Below are positions 6,954-14,069 of a stretch of DNA of 64,000 nucleotides, in pieces. Source of the stretch: Turneriella sp942492915 (lineage in GTDB: Bacteria > Spirochaetota > Leptospiria > Turneriellales > Turneriellaceae); contig OW818662.1 of the NCBI GenBank assembly GCA_942492915.1, positions 558,001 through 622,000 of the forward strand, read 5' to 3'. Made by a program: the position numbers and the translations under genes. The number at the start of each line of letters is the position of its first letter. Positions within the stretch are counted from its first letter, which is position 1. The notes under the pieces were generated by a model. It made no database searches. It was not told the DNA's origin and saw nothing but the letters and a program-made list of their open reading frames with translations.

Positions 6954-8446
6954 GAAATCCTCCGTAGTTTGCTTCGCCATTCTTTGTTGAATTGTGGTAT
7001 CTGGTCTTTAGGGAATACATACCTGATTGGTATCAAAGACTTACAGGTTCTGCGGATATCGAAATACTCGATTCGGCGGCCGTTGTTGACTCGATTGAGG
7101 TCAATGGAGTCGAGCAGACCCAATCGTGTCCATACTCCGAAGAGGCGAAAGACATGCTTTCCGCTGATTTTGAACTTGTGAGCGAGGTCATGAATCTCGA
7201 TATATGACCTTTCGGGTATGGCATACCATAGTTTCTCTGCTATGGTTTCATAGTAGCGTTGTTTCTTGCGCTGATCAACAGTCGATTTAGCATTTCTCCA
7301 CGCTCTGTAGGATTCAAATTCAGTTGTTAAGCCTTCCTTGAGTTCTTCATTCTCAAGACTTTGAATCTGATCATGAACTGCCTGTAGTTTGTCCTTATGC
7401 TCTGCTTTGATAATTTCGGGTAATGCCTTAGCATCGAATCGAAAGGAGTTCAAATTCTCCGAAAGTCTCTGCTTTTGCTCGTGCATATAATCTCTAGCGA
7501 ATCCTCGCAGAGCCCAGTTGTCATCAAGTTGATAGTCTGGTTTTTCTATTTTCCTAGATTCTGAAGGGAGCAAATCATCCAAAGCAAAATGATTTAGATT
7601 TGCTAGAAATGAGTATTCGTTTAGGTATAGGGTAGAGTAGGTTGGGTTTATCCATACATAAGATGCGAAACTGCGTTTGAGTATCGAGTTTCTACCTTCT
7701 GCTACCTGCGAATGAATTCCGTTCTTACTCCACCTTTGTCTGGACCATTTGTTGCGTTTGTCCGCAGACTTTCGGGAATGATTTATCTTTCTGTGGTTCC
7801 ATGAGGGTAGGGAATAACCCATGTCTGTGAAGATAGGGTTATGTACTGGGATGTATTTGAATACTATAGGGTTAATTGTTTCTGCTTTTGAATTGGGAAT
7901 GGAGTCGTAGAAGACCGGACCTTTTTTGGTAGCGAGAGTATTTACTAGAGTGCCTACTTGCTTGCCTCCCAGTGATTCAGACATGTAGATACTTGAGGTT
8001 TGACCTTTGTGTTTGAATCGTTTTCTGCCTTTGTTTGCAAGGCTCCCGCAAGAATATAGGACTACTGTGTCTGCTTGGGGTATGGGTTGGTCTTTGACTA
8101 GTTCTGTTAGGTCTTGATTGCGGTCTTTAGGGAATCTGAAGTTGTGATATTTTAGTTTGTTGTCTTCATAGAATTTCTTCTGCATTCTTGGTATCACATG
8201 CGATGCGAAAAGCTGAAGCCTGCGCTTGAGTTTTATGGCAGTAGTGTATGATACTCCCAGTCTCTTGGTAATTTCGGTGCTGGTTAATACTTTTGGATAT
8301 TGTAATTGTGATTCCTTGAGTAGGTAGCTAAAAGTCCATCTGGGTAACTTCAGGTGGTGTAAGGGAGTCCCCGAAAGTCTGGTTTGTTGCTTATGACATT
8401 TTGGACATCTGAGTACTGAATCTCTGTTGCTTTCTAGTTTTGCCAA
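6950..8446 (-). CDS. derived ISXO2/IS1595-type transposase with C-terminal extension
   Basis: The N-terminus has half a zinc ribbon (RCPKCHKQQTRLSGTPLH) and an HTH (TSTEITKRLGVSYTTAIKLK). The DDE-like core is visible as IFTDMGYSL (second Asp) and QVAEGRNSILKRSF (Glu of the usual 'TIENFWSLLKR'). The first Asp, normally in a DETYIGGK-like motif, is absent: the aligned stretch is LYSCGSLANKG. About 190 extra residues follow, with a winged-helix-like end (ISGKHVFRLFGVWTRLGL). TTG 8446 is the only standard start, yet the frame stays open to a TGA at 8600-8602 and reads FCCGARLAKL, the missing half of the ribbon. The true start is unclear. No terminal inverted repeats were found; it may be domesticated. 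Confidence 0.65.
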   Translation of the reverse strand: MAKLESNRDSVLRCPKCHKQQTRLSGTPLHHLKLPRWTFSYLLKESQLQYPKVLTSTEITKRLGVSYTTAIKLKRRLQLFASHVIPRMQKKFYEDNKLKYHNFRFPKDRNQDLTELVKDQPIPQADTVVLYSCGSLANKGRKRFKHKGQTSSIYMSESLGGKQVGTLVNTLATKKGPVFYDSIPNSKAETINPIVFKYIPVHNPIFTDMGYSLPSWNHRKINHSRKSADKRNKWSRQRWSKNGIHSQVAEGRNSILKRSFASYVWINPTYSTLYLNEYSFLANLNHFALDDLLPSESRKIEKPDYQLDDNWALRGFARDYMHEQKQRLSENLNSFRFDAKALPEIIKAEHKDKLQAVHDQIQSLENEELKEGLTTEFESYRAWRNAKSTVDQRKKQRYYETIAEKLWYAIPERSYIEIHDLAHKFKISGKHVFRLFGVWTRLGLLDSIDLNRVNNGRRIEYFDIRRTCKSLIPIRYVFPKDQIPQFNKEWRSKLRRIS

Positions 8447-8592
8447 CCTGGCTCCACAGCAGAACTTGGGATAGAACTGATCCAGTAGCTGATCAGTAAG
8501 CTGAGTGTAGTAGTGGGTGTCTAGTTGTAGGGATTGAGGGGTTTCTTGGGTTTGCGAGGATTGTGTAGGGAAGATCTGCCCACATTTCTTCG

Positions 8593-9366
8593 TTAGAGAT
8601 CAATGTCCAGAATGATAGGGCAATGGTCTGAGCCCTGGTGGTCATTCAAATGGCGCATTTCGCGTACCTTCGAATAGAGGGGTTTGTCGACTACAAAATA
8701 ATCAATCCTCCAACCGATATTGCGCTCTCTCGCGCGTGACTGCATCTGCCACCAGGTGTAGCTGACCGCATCAGGGTTGCGGGTTCTGAAGACATCAACC
8801 CAGTTGTCCGCGATGAGCCTGTCGACCCAGGCACGCTCTTCGGGCAAGAACCCGACGCTCTTTTCGTTTTCTTTCGGGCGGGCGAGGTCAATCGCGTTAT
8901 GCGCGACATTGAGATCGCCGGTGAAGAGCACGCGCTTTTTTTTCTTGCGCAATGCGGAGATATACTGGTGAAAGTGGTCGTAAAAAACCAGTTTTTCGTG
9001 CCACGCTGCATCTGACTTGCCGCCGTTAGGGAAATAATTTCCGAAAATCACGAGGTCATTGGCCTCAAAACCCAACACGCGCCCTTCGTGGTCGTTCCAC
9101 TCGGGCATGCCGCGCAGTATTTTAGTGCTCGCGAAAAGTCCCTTACGTATCAGAACACCTGTGCCTGAATATCCGGGCTTTTCGGCGCTGTGGTAGTGCG
9201 CCTCATAGCCAGCGGGGTTGATCAGCGCGTCGCTCAGTTGTTCGGGTTTTGCCTTGATCTCTTGCAGAAACACGACATCGGGCTTTTCAGTTTCGAGCAG
9301 GTTTTTGAGCTCCCCCTTTTTTTCAATGGCCCGGATTCCATTGACGTTAAACGAGGCGATGCGCAT
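8593..9366 (-). CDS. xth: exodeoxyribonuclease III
   Basis: The 257-residue length is standard for the ExoIII/APE family, which cuts DNA at abasic sites and trims 3' ends in base-excision repair. Motifs are in order: FNVNGIRA at the N-terminus, FLQEIKA (metal-binding Glu), GDLNVAHNAIDLA (active-site Asp/Asn), and GSDHCPI at the end (catalytic Asp-His). The start ATG gives MRIASFNVNG, the canonical first residues. It is monocistronic as far as can be seen. The upstream frame of the transposase-like gene runs up to and just into its stop codon. Confidence 0.95.
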   Translation of the reverse strand: MRIASFNVNGIRAIEKKGELKNLLETEKPDVVFLQEIKAKPEQLSDALINPAGYEAHYHSAEKPGYSGTGVLIRKGLFASTKILRGMPEWNDHEGRVLGFEANDLVIFGNYFPNGGKSDAAWHEKLVFYDHFHQYISALRKKKKRVLFTGDLNVAHNAIDLARPKENEKSVGFLPEERAWVDRLIADNWVDVFRTRNPDAVSYTWWQMQSRARERNIGWRIDYFVVDKPLYSKVREMRHLNDHQGSDHCPIILDIDL

Positions 9367-9500
9367 ACGGGCTCACCCTTGAATGAGCGTTTATCCCGAA
9401 AATCACTAAACATTGCCATAAAACGCGCCCATACCCTCATATTGTGCCCCGGGAATGCCGAAATTTAAACGTCGGGGTATGGCTACCTTGCATTGAAAAT

Positions 9501-10418
9501 ATGTACCAAATTCGCCTGCATACAATATCTGCTCTGGCACTTTTCATGTCTGTCGTCGCTCCGGCATCGGCGCAGTTTTTGACGCCTGAAGACACGGTGA
9601 AAATTCCACCGCCTGCTGATATTCCGGTTGCGCCCACGCCTGCGCCTGCTGCCCCCCCGCAGGCCCCAGCACCGCAGCCGGTTACGCCCGCGCAGCAAGA
9701 CAGTTATTTTGCCGATTTTGCGGCTTACCCGCGTGCACGGGGAGTCATTCTGACCTGGCACCTGATTCAGGGGCGCACAATCGAAAAGCGCATTCAGGTC
9801 TACCGGTTCAATGAAGAACCGCGCGTTATTCATGATATTTCCAAAGGCACGCTGATTGCGAAACTCACAGGTGAAATCAACATTTATGAGGATGTTCCCC
9901 CTGCGAGGGGCACGTATTATTACGCAATTTTTCTTGAAACCGGGCGCGGTCTTGAGCCGGGATCATTCAACGCATCGCGCAACCTTGTGGGCCCGATGAC
10001 GTACCAGATGGGTGCGGCTGCAGCCACAAAACCCGGCAAGATGGCTGAGGCTGCGCCGCATGGGCATACCCGCCCCGATTTTGAGTCGAACGAAGTTAAC
10101 CCCGAAGAAGACCCCGACGACGAAGACGCCCGCCGGCGCCCCGCTAAGAGCGAACAGGGCGAGCGTGGTATCAATGACGTCATTCGCCAGACCTTTCTCG
10201 CCGGTGATTTTTCCGCTGCGACGCGGCGCCTGAAACCCTTCATGCGCAACAGCTCTGCCAAAGTGCGCGCAAAAGCGATGTTTTACACAGGCATGTCGCG
10301 CTATCGCCTTGGCCAGTACGAGCGGTCGCTGCGCTACTTTGAACATCCGTTGACGCGCAAATACTACCGCCGCAACGCAGAATTTTGGATCAATCGAACG
10401 AAAGAGAACCTGAGGTAA
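9501..10418 (+). CDS. exported proline-rich protein with C-terminal TPR-like helices
   Basis: ATG 9501 gives a signal peptide (YQIRLHTISALALFMSVVAPASAQ). An upstream frame start at 9444 would put extra residues before it and is rejected. A Pro/Ala-rich linker (about residues 35-70) leads to an FN3-like beta domain (GVILTWHLIQGRTIEKRIQV, ending YYAIFLE). An acidic stretch follows, then helices like tetratricopeptide repeats (AKAMFYTGMSRYRLGQYERS). It is periplasmic by inference. The next TPR gene starts one base after its stop, so both are one operon. No named family is recognised. Confidence 0.75.
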   Translation: MYQIRLHTISALALFMSVVAPASAQFLTPEDTVKIPPPADIPVAPTPAPAAPPQAPAPQPVTPAQQDSYFADFAAYPRARGVILTWHLIQGRTIEKRIQVYRFNEEPRVIHDISKGTLIAKLTGEINIYEDVPPARGTYYYAIFLETGRGLEPGSFNASRNLVGPMTYQMGAAAATKPGKMAEAAPHGHTRPDFESNEVNPEEDPDDEDARRRPAKSEQGERGINDVIRQTFLAGDFSAATRRLKPFMRNSSAKVRAKAMFYTGMSRYRLGQYERSLRYFEHPLTRKYYRRNAEFWINRTKENLR

Positions 10419-10419
10419 T

Positions 10420-11670
10420 ATGAAAAGTGTAACAGTATGGATAGGTGCCGTCATTTTTACGATCGGGGCCGGTGTCTTTTTTATCGAAAGAGAATATGTC
10501 TCGGGTGACAAGGCTGCTCGCACGCGTCTCGAACAGGGTAAACTGCAGCTCGAGCGCTTTGATGAAGACGGCCTCAGAAAGGGCATCGATGACCTGACGG
10601 CTGTAGTAGCGCAGTTTCCCGAAAGCATCTATGCGCGTGAGGCACGGTATCATCTGGCAGAAGCTTATGAGCGTCTGGGCATGCGCGACGTTGCTTTGGG
10701 CAAATACAAGAAGCTCGGCGAAATGCCGTTGAGCGACGATCTGAAAATGCGCGTGAGGTTCAAAATAGCCAAACTGCAGATCATGCGAAACTACTCTGAC
10801 GAAGGCATGAACCAGCTGCTGCAGCTGTTAAATACTACCAGCGACAAAGGTTTGCGTGCAGAAATATATCTCGAGATCGGAAAATATTACCAGCGCAAAG
10901 GCATGCAGGCAGATGCACGGCGCAATTTTCAGAACGCATTGACTGAAAATCCCGATAACCGGGAAGCGCGGGCCGCTTCGGGCCTCTCTGACCCCGAATA
11001 TGGCAATTCGGTGGCTTTGCATGGAATTCTGGACAAGAAGGCTGATCCGCTACCTGGAGAGCACGGCGATACAGACAAGAAGGCGGCGTCGAAAGGGCAG
11101 CCCGTCAATCATGGAGACCTGCGCGCAGGTGTGCAGGCTTTTGTCAGCGGCGATTACCAGAAGGCCGTACGGTTACTCGCGGGGCCTGCCGCCAGCGACC
11201 AGCCTGAATCAGAAGAAGCACTTTATTATCTGGGTAACTCGTACCTCAAGCTTAAACAATACCGCAACGCCGTACATTTTTTGAACAAGGCTGTGGGTAA
11301 CAAATACCGGGATCGCGATGAAGCGTCGTATATCAAAAAAGGCGAGGCGTACTACCTGAACAACCAATACCAGCGCGCCATGCATGTGTTTGGTTTCGTC
11401 AGCCGTCATTACCCGAATGGCAAATATGCGCAGATTGCAGCAGACTGGGAAACAGAAACGCGTCGCATGCTCGGCGACAAAGTACCTGCCGAAGGCCAGA
11501 CACCAGGTCATCAGTCAATAGACGATGACGATGATGAAGACGATGACGACGCAGACGTGCTCGGTGGCGTCGCGCTTTCAGGCGACGAAGCCGCTCCCCC
11601 GCGCAAAAAGTATACCCAAGCCAAGAGCGAAGAAATCACGCTCGACGACGACGCTGACGTAACACCCTGA
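10420..11670 (+). CDS. TPR-repeat protein, membrane-anchored or exported
   Basis: An N-terminal hydrophobic segment (VTVWIGAVIFTIGAGVFFI) is followed by tetratricopeptide repeats: YAREARYHLAEAYERLGMRD, EIYLEIGKYYQRKGMQADAR, ALYYLGNSYLKLKQYRNAVH, SYIKKGEAYYLNNQYQRAMH. The tail is strongly acidic, with Asp runs near residues 363-375 and again at the end. Such proteins act as scaffolds in the cell envelope; the partner is unknown. It is coupled to the preceding TPR-like gene and converges on dnaA, leaving only eight bases between stops. Confidence 0.8.
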   Translation: MKSVTVWIGAVIFTIGAGVFFIEREYVSGDKAARTRLEQGKLQLERFDEDGLRKGIDDLTAVVAQFPESIYAREARYHLAEAYERLGMRDVALGKYKKLGEMPLSDDLKMRVRFKIAKLQIMRNYSDEGMNQLLQLLNTTSDKGLRAEIYLEIGKYYQRKGMQADARRNFQNALTENPDNREARAASGLSDPEYGNSVALHGILDKKADPLPGEHGDTDKKAASKGQPVNHGDLRAGVQAFVSGDYQKAVRLLAGPAASDQPESEEALYYLGNSYLKLKQYRNAVHFLNKAVGNKYRDRDEASYIKKGEAYYLNNQYQRAMHVFGFVSRHYPNGKYAQIAADWETETRRMLGDKVPAEGQTPGHQSIDDDDDEDDDDADVLGGVALSGDEAAPPRKKYTQAKSEEITLDDDADVTP

Positions 11671-11678
11671 CAAATGCT

Positions 11679-13085
11679 TCAGAAGCGCAGATCTTCGATC
11701 ATTTCGTCGATCTGCATCTGCAGCGCCGTGTCGGTGTCGATGAGTTCCCTCACTTTTTGGTCTGCATGTAAAACTGTCGTGTGGTCCCGTTTGCCGAAGG
11801 CGCTGGCTATGTAGCTCAGCGTTGAGCCTTGAATCAGGCTCTTGGCGAGGTACATGCAGACATGCCGGGCAAGCGCAACCTGTTCGGTGCGGTTTGCACT
11901 CATGATCAGCTTCTCGTCAACATGCAAAGTGCGTGAAACGACGCGCAGAATATCTTCAATTGTAATCTGGTGTATGCCGTTCTCCTGCGGCAATGCCTTG
12001 AGCGACATCTTGGCCATTTGCAGGTCTATCGGGCGCTTCTCTTGCTGCGATGTGAATTGCAGCATGCTCAGGGCCGCTTCCATCGGCCTCACCTGGGTCG
12101 TGAAACGCGTCGCGAGGTACTTAATTACATCGGCGCTTACGGGAATATTCGCTTCTTCGGCTTTGGTCTTGAGAATCGCAATGCGCGTTTCAAAATTCGG
12201 CGATTTGACGTCGACGATGAGTCCCTGCTGAAACCGGCTCTGTAGACGGTCGTGCAGCTGGGGCAGGGCCTGCGGTGGCCGATCGGCAGCAATGACGATC
12301 TGTTTCTTGTTCTGGTAGAAGTAATTAAAGGTATGATGAATTTCTTCCTGGGTAAATTCCGCATTTTTGCTGATGAACTGAACATCGTCGAGTAAAAAGA
12401 CGTCAACGCTGCGGTAACGTGTGCGAAAGTAAGAGAGATTCTTGTCTTTCATCGCCTCGATCAGGTCGCTTTGAAAAATTTCTGACGGACAATACTGAAC
12501 CTTAAGCCAGGGATACGCTTCGCGCACATGATTGCCGATGGCCATCATCAGGTGCGTTTTCCCCAGCCCGACCCCTCCGTAGATATACAGAGGGTTGTGA
12601 TAGTCGTTGGGTTTCTGCGCAGAGCCATATGCTGCCGCATAAGCATGCTCATTCGACGGTCCCTTAATAAACCGGTCAAAGGTATAGTTGGGGTTTAGAT
12701 CGATGCGGTTCGGATACGCACTCTCTGATTTTTGAATGCGCGCAGTTGTTTGTGGAGATTCTACGAGGCGAAGGGCGGCGGCCGTCGCCGGCGCTGCGGA
12801 TGTATGCCGTATCACAATGGGCCCGTGAAACCCAAGCGCTGCGGCCTCTTCCGCTATTTTTCGGCGGTATTGACCTTCGAGATGCCGGGAAACGTCTGCA
12901 TTCGCGCAGGCGATTACCAGCTCTTCGCCTTCGATTGAAGCGGTGAGTTCGCTGAAAAACACCGAAAATACCTGCGCAGGCATTTTTTTCTTCAACTGCG
13001 CCTTTAGCGAAGTCCAGAGATCATGGTTTGCGCCCATAGACAGGTCGGTATAGGGTGAGCGCGCGTGTGGATCGGAATCAAGCAT
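11679..13085 (-). CDS. dnaA: chromosomal replication initiator DnaA
   Basis: The gene product binds oriC and melts DNA. Domain I (DLWTSLKAQLKKKMPAQVF), a short linker, the AAA+ domain III with Walker A GGVGLGKTH and Walker B VFLLDDVQFI, and the domain IV helix-turn-helix with the DnaA signature (IASAFGKRDHTTVLHA) are all present. A TTG start at 13112 is also possible; ATG 13085 has a weak GTGAG upstream, and ATG 13037 would be the closest to the usual N-terminus. The usual neighbours dnaN, recF and gyrB are not beside it: a convergent TPR gene lies downstream and a chemotaxis-like operon upstream. Confidence 0.93.
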   Translation of the reverse strand: MLDSDPHARSPYTDLSMGANHDLWTSLKAQLKKKMPAQVFSVFFSELTASIEGEELVIACANADVSRHLEGQYRRKIAEEAAALGFHGPIVIRHTSAAPATAAALRLVESPQTTARIQKSESAYPNRIDLNPNYTFDRFIKGPSNEHAYAAAYGSAQKPNDYHNPLYIYGGVGLGKTHLMMAIGNHVREAYPWLKVQYCPSEIFQSDLIEAMKDKNLSYFRTRYRSVDVFLLDDVQFISKNAEFTQEEIHHTFNYFYQNKKQIVIAADRPPQALPQLHDRLQSRFQQGLIVDVKSPNFETRIAILKTKAEEANIPVSADVIKYLATRFTTQVRPMEAALSMLQFTSQQEKRPIDLQMAKMSLKALPQENGIHQITIEDILRVVSRTLHVDEKLIMSANRTEQVALARHVCMYLAKSLIQGSTLSYIASAFGKRDHTTVLHADQKVRELIDTDTALQMQIDEMIEDLRF

Positions 13086-13171
13086 AGGCGATAACTCACA
13101 ATGCCGCGTCAAATTTCAAGTGCGTAATTCGGCAAGTACAGGCTATTGGTGTGAAAAATGCTATCGCACAC

Positions 13172-13201
13172 TGTATAGAAGCGTAACACGTATTATGTCA
13201 C
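13172..13201 (-). promoter_or_regulatory. candidate dnaA promoter
   Basis: Read leftward, GTGACA (5 of 6 to the -35 consensus) is followed after 18 bases by TATACA. It lies about 90 bases upstream of the preferred dnaA start. This rests on sequence match only; no DnaA box of good consensus was found around it. Confidence 0.3.
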
Positions 13202-13236
13202 ATCTTTACCGGTTTACCTGTATGCTCATGCAATGC

Positions 13237-13253
13237 GGATAGATTATCTATCC
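13237..13253. repeat. 17-bp perfect palindrome upstream of dnaA
   Basis: GGATAGAT and ATCTATCC flank a single T. It lies between the stop of the CheX-like gene and the dnaA promoter region. There is no T-run and the loop is too short for a terminator, so a protein-binding site is more likely. Confidence 0.4.
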
Positions 13254-13262
13254 CAGAGGGTG

Positions 13263-13697
13263 CTATTGTTCGAGAATGAGAATGACTTGAAAATCTTCAA
13301 AGATGAATCGGCGCGCCGATAGGGTGCAATTTTCCGAAAAACGCAGCGGATATGCCTCACCCTTAAATCCCGACGGCAAAGAGAAGTCGTAGCGCACGCG
13401 CGAATTTCTTTGCGCTGACCCGACGATAATATTCAGCAATTCACCTGCCGCATCCATCAGCATCCGGTCTTCATCGGAATTGGGAATATTCAGTTTTTCC
13501 ATCGCGATAACTACGCCGGGGTGTGAAATGTTCAGCCACAGTACTCCAGGCGATTCACCGAGAATTTCTATCCGTGCCGTAATATTCTGAAACTTCTCGG
13601 GAAGCGTCTCGACACGCTCGCTGGTCAGGTCTTTCAGTCCGATGAACTGATCAAAAACATACCGCAGAGCGGTATTGAAAACTTCAAAATCCAGCAT
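13263..13697 (-). CDS. CheX-like chemotaxis phosphatase-family protein
   Basis: I start at ATG 13697 (MLDFEVFNTALRYVF); an in-frame start at 13715 adds only six residues. The segment DAAGELLNIIVGSAQ has the E-x-x-N signature of CheC/CheX/FliY phosphatases that remove phosphate from CheY, and the beta-rich pattern around it fits the CheX fold. The gene overlaps the 3' end of the CheY gene, so translation is coupled. By inference it resets the response regulator encoded just upstream. Confidence 0.7.
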   Translation of the reverse strand: MLDFEVFNTALRYVFDQFIGLKDLTSERVETLPEKFQNITARIEILGESPGVLWLNISHPGVVIAMEKLNIPNSDEDRMLMDAAGELLNIIVGSAQRNSRVRYDFSLPSGFKGEAYPLRFSENCTLSARRFIFEDFQVILILEQ

Positions 13698-14067
13698 TTC
13701 TGAAAAACATCGCAATCTGGTCCCAGAGTTGCGGTCCGCGTATTGGCTTTTCGACGTAACTGTTTACACCCGCTGCAGCTGCCTGAAGAATCTTCTCGCT
13801 GTCGGTAACCGAAGTGATCATGACGATCGGTACTTTGTATCCTGAACCCCGCACTTCCCGCACAAATTCAACGCCGTCAAGCACCGGCATGTTCCAGTCA
13901 AGAAATACCAGGGAAATCTCACCCCGTTGGAATATATCCATAGCGTCTTTGCCGTTGGCTGCGTGGTGAAATTGTATCTTATCGGCCGAATCACGCAAAT
14001 TCTCGCGAATTACCTGTTCGACAATAGTGCGCATCAGTTCTGAGTCATCAACGATAAGTATCTGCAT
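13684..14067 (-). CDS. CheY-like response regulator
   Basis: A single receiver domain of 127 residues with no output domain. Acidic pocket VDDSE (Asp7-Asp8), phospho-acceptor Asp57 in FLDWNMP, Thr in VMITSV and Lys in YVEKP are all present. Single-domain regulators act by binding a partner. Here the upstream gene is a Hpt-containing membrane kinase and the downstream gene a CheX-like phosphatase, giving a full phosphorylation and dephosphorylation circuit within one operon. Confidence 0.88.
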   Translation of the reverse strand: MQILIVDDSELMRTIVEQVIRENLRDSADKIQFHHAANGKDAMDIFQRGEISLVFLDWNMPVLDGVEFVREVRGSGYKVPIVMITSVTDSEKILQAAAAGVNSYVEKPIRGPQLWDQIAMFFRNAGF

Positions 14068-14069
14068 TT

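Noticed and set aside
6369..8602. A complete IS1595-type insertion sequence with inverted repeats
   Set aside because: No matching terminal inverted repeats or target duplication could be seen by eye around the transposase-like cluster.
8691..9011. Arg/Ser-rich frame inside xth (and similar frames opposite or inside hemA, ychF, purH)
   Set aside because: These are shadow frames of confidently identified genes, with biased composition and no start signals.
13090..13262. DnaA boxes upstream of dnaA
   Set aside because: Sequences such as TTATCTATC and TTATCGCCT differ too much from TTATCCACA, and no cluster is present.
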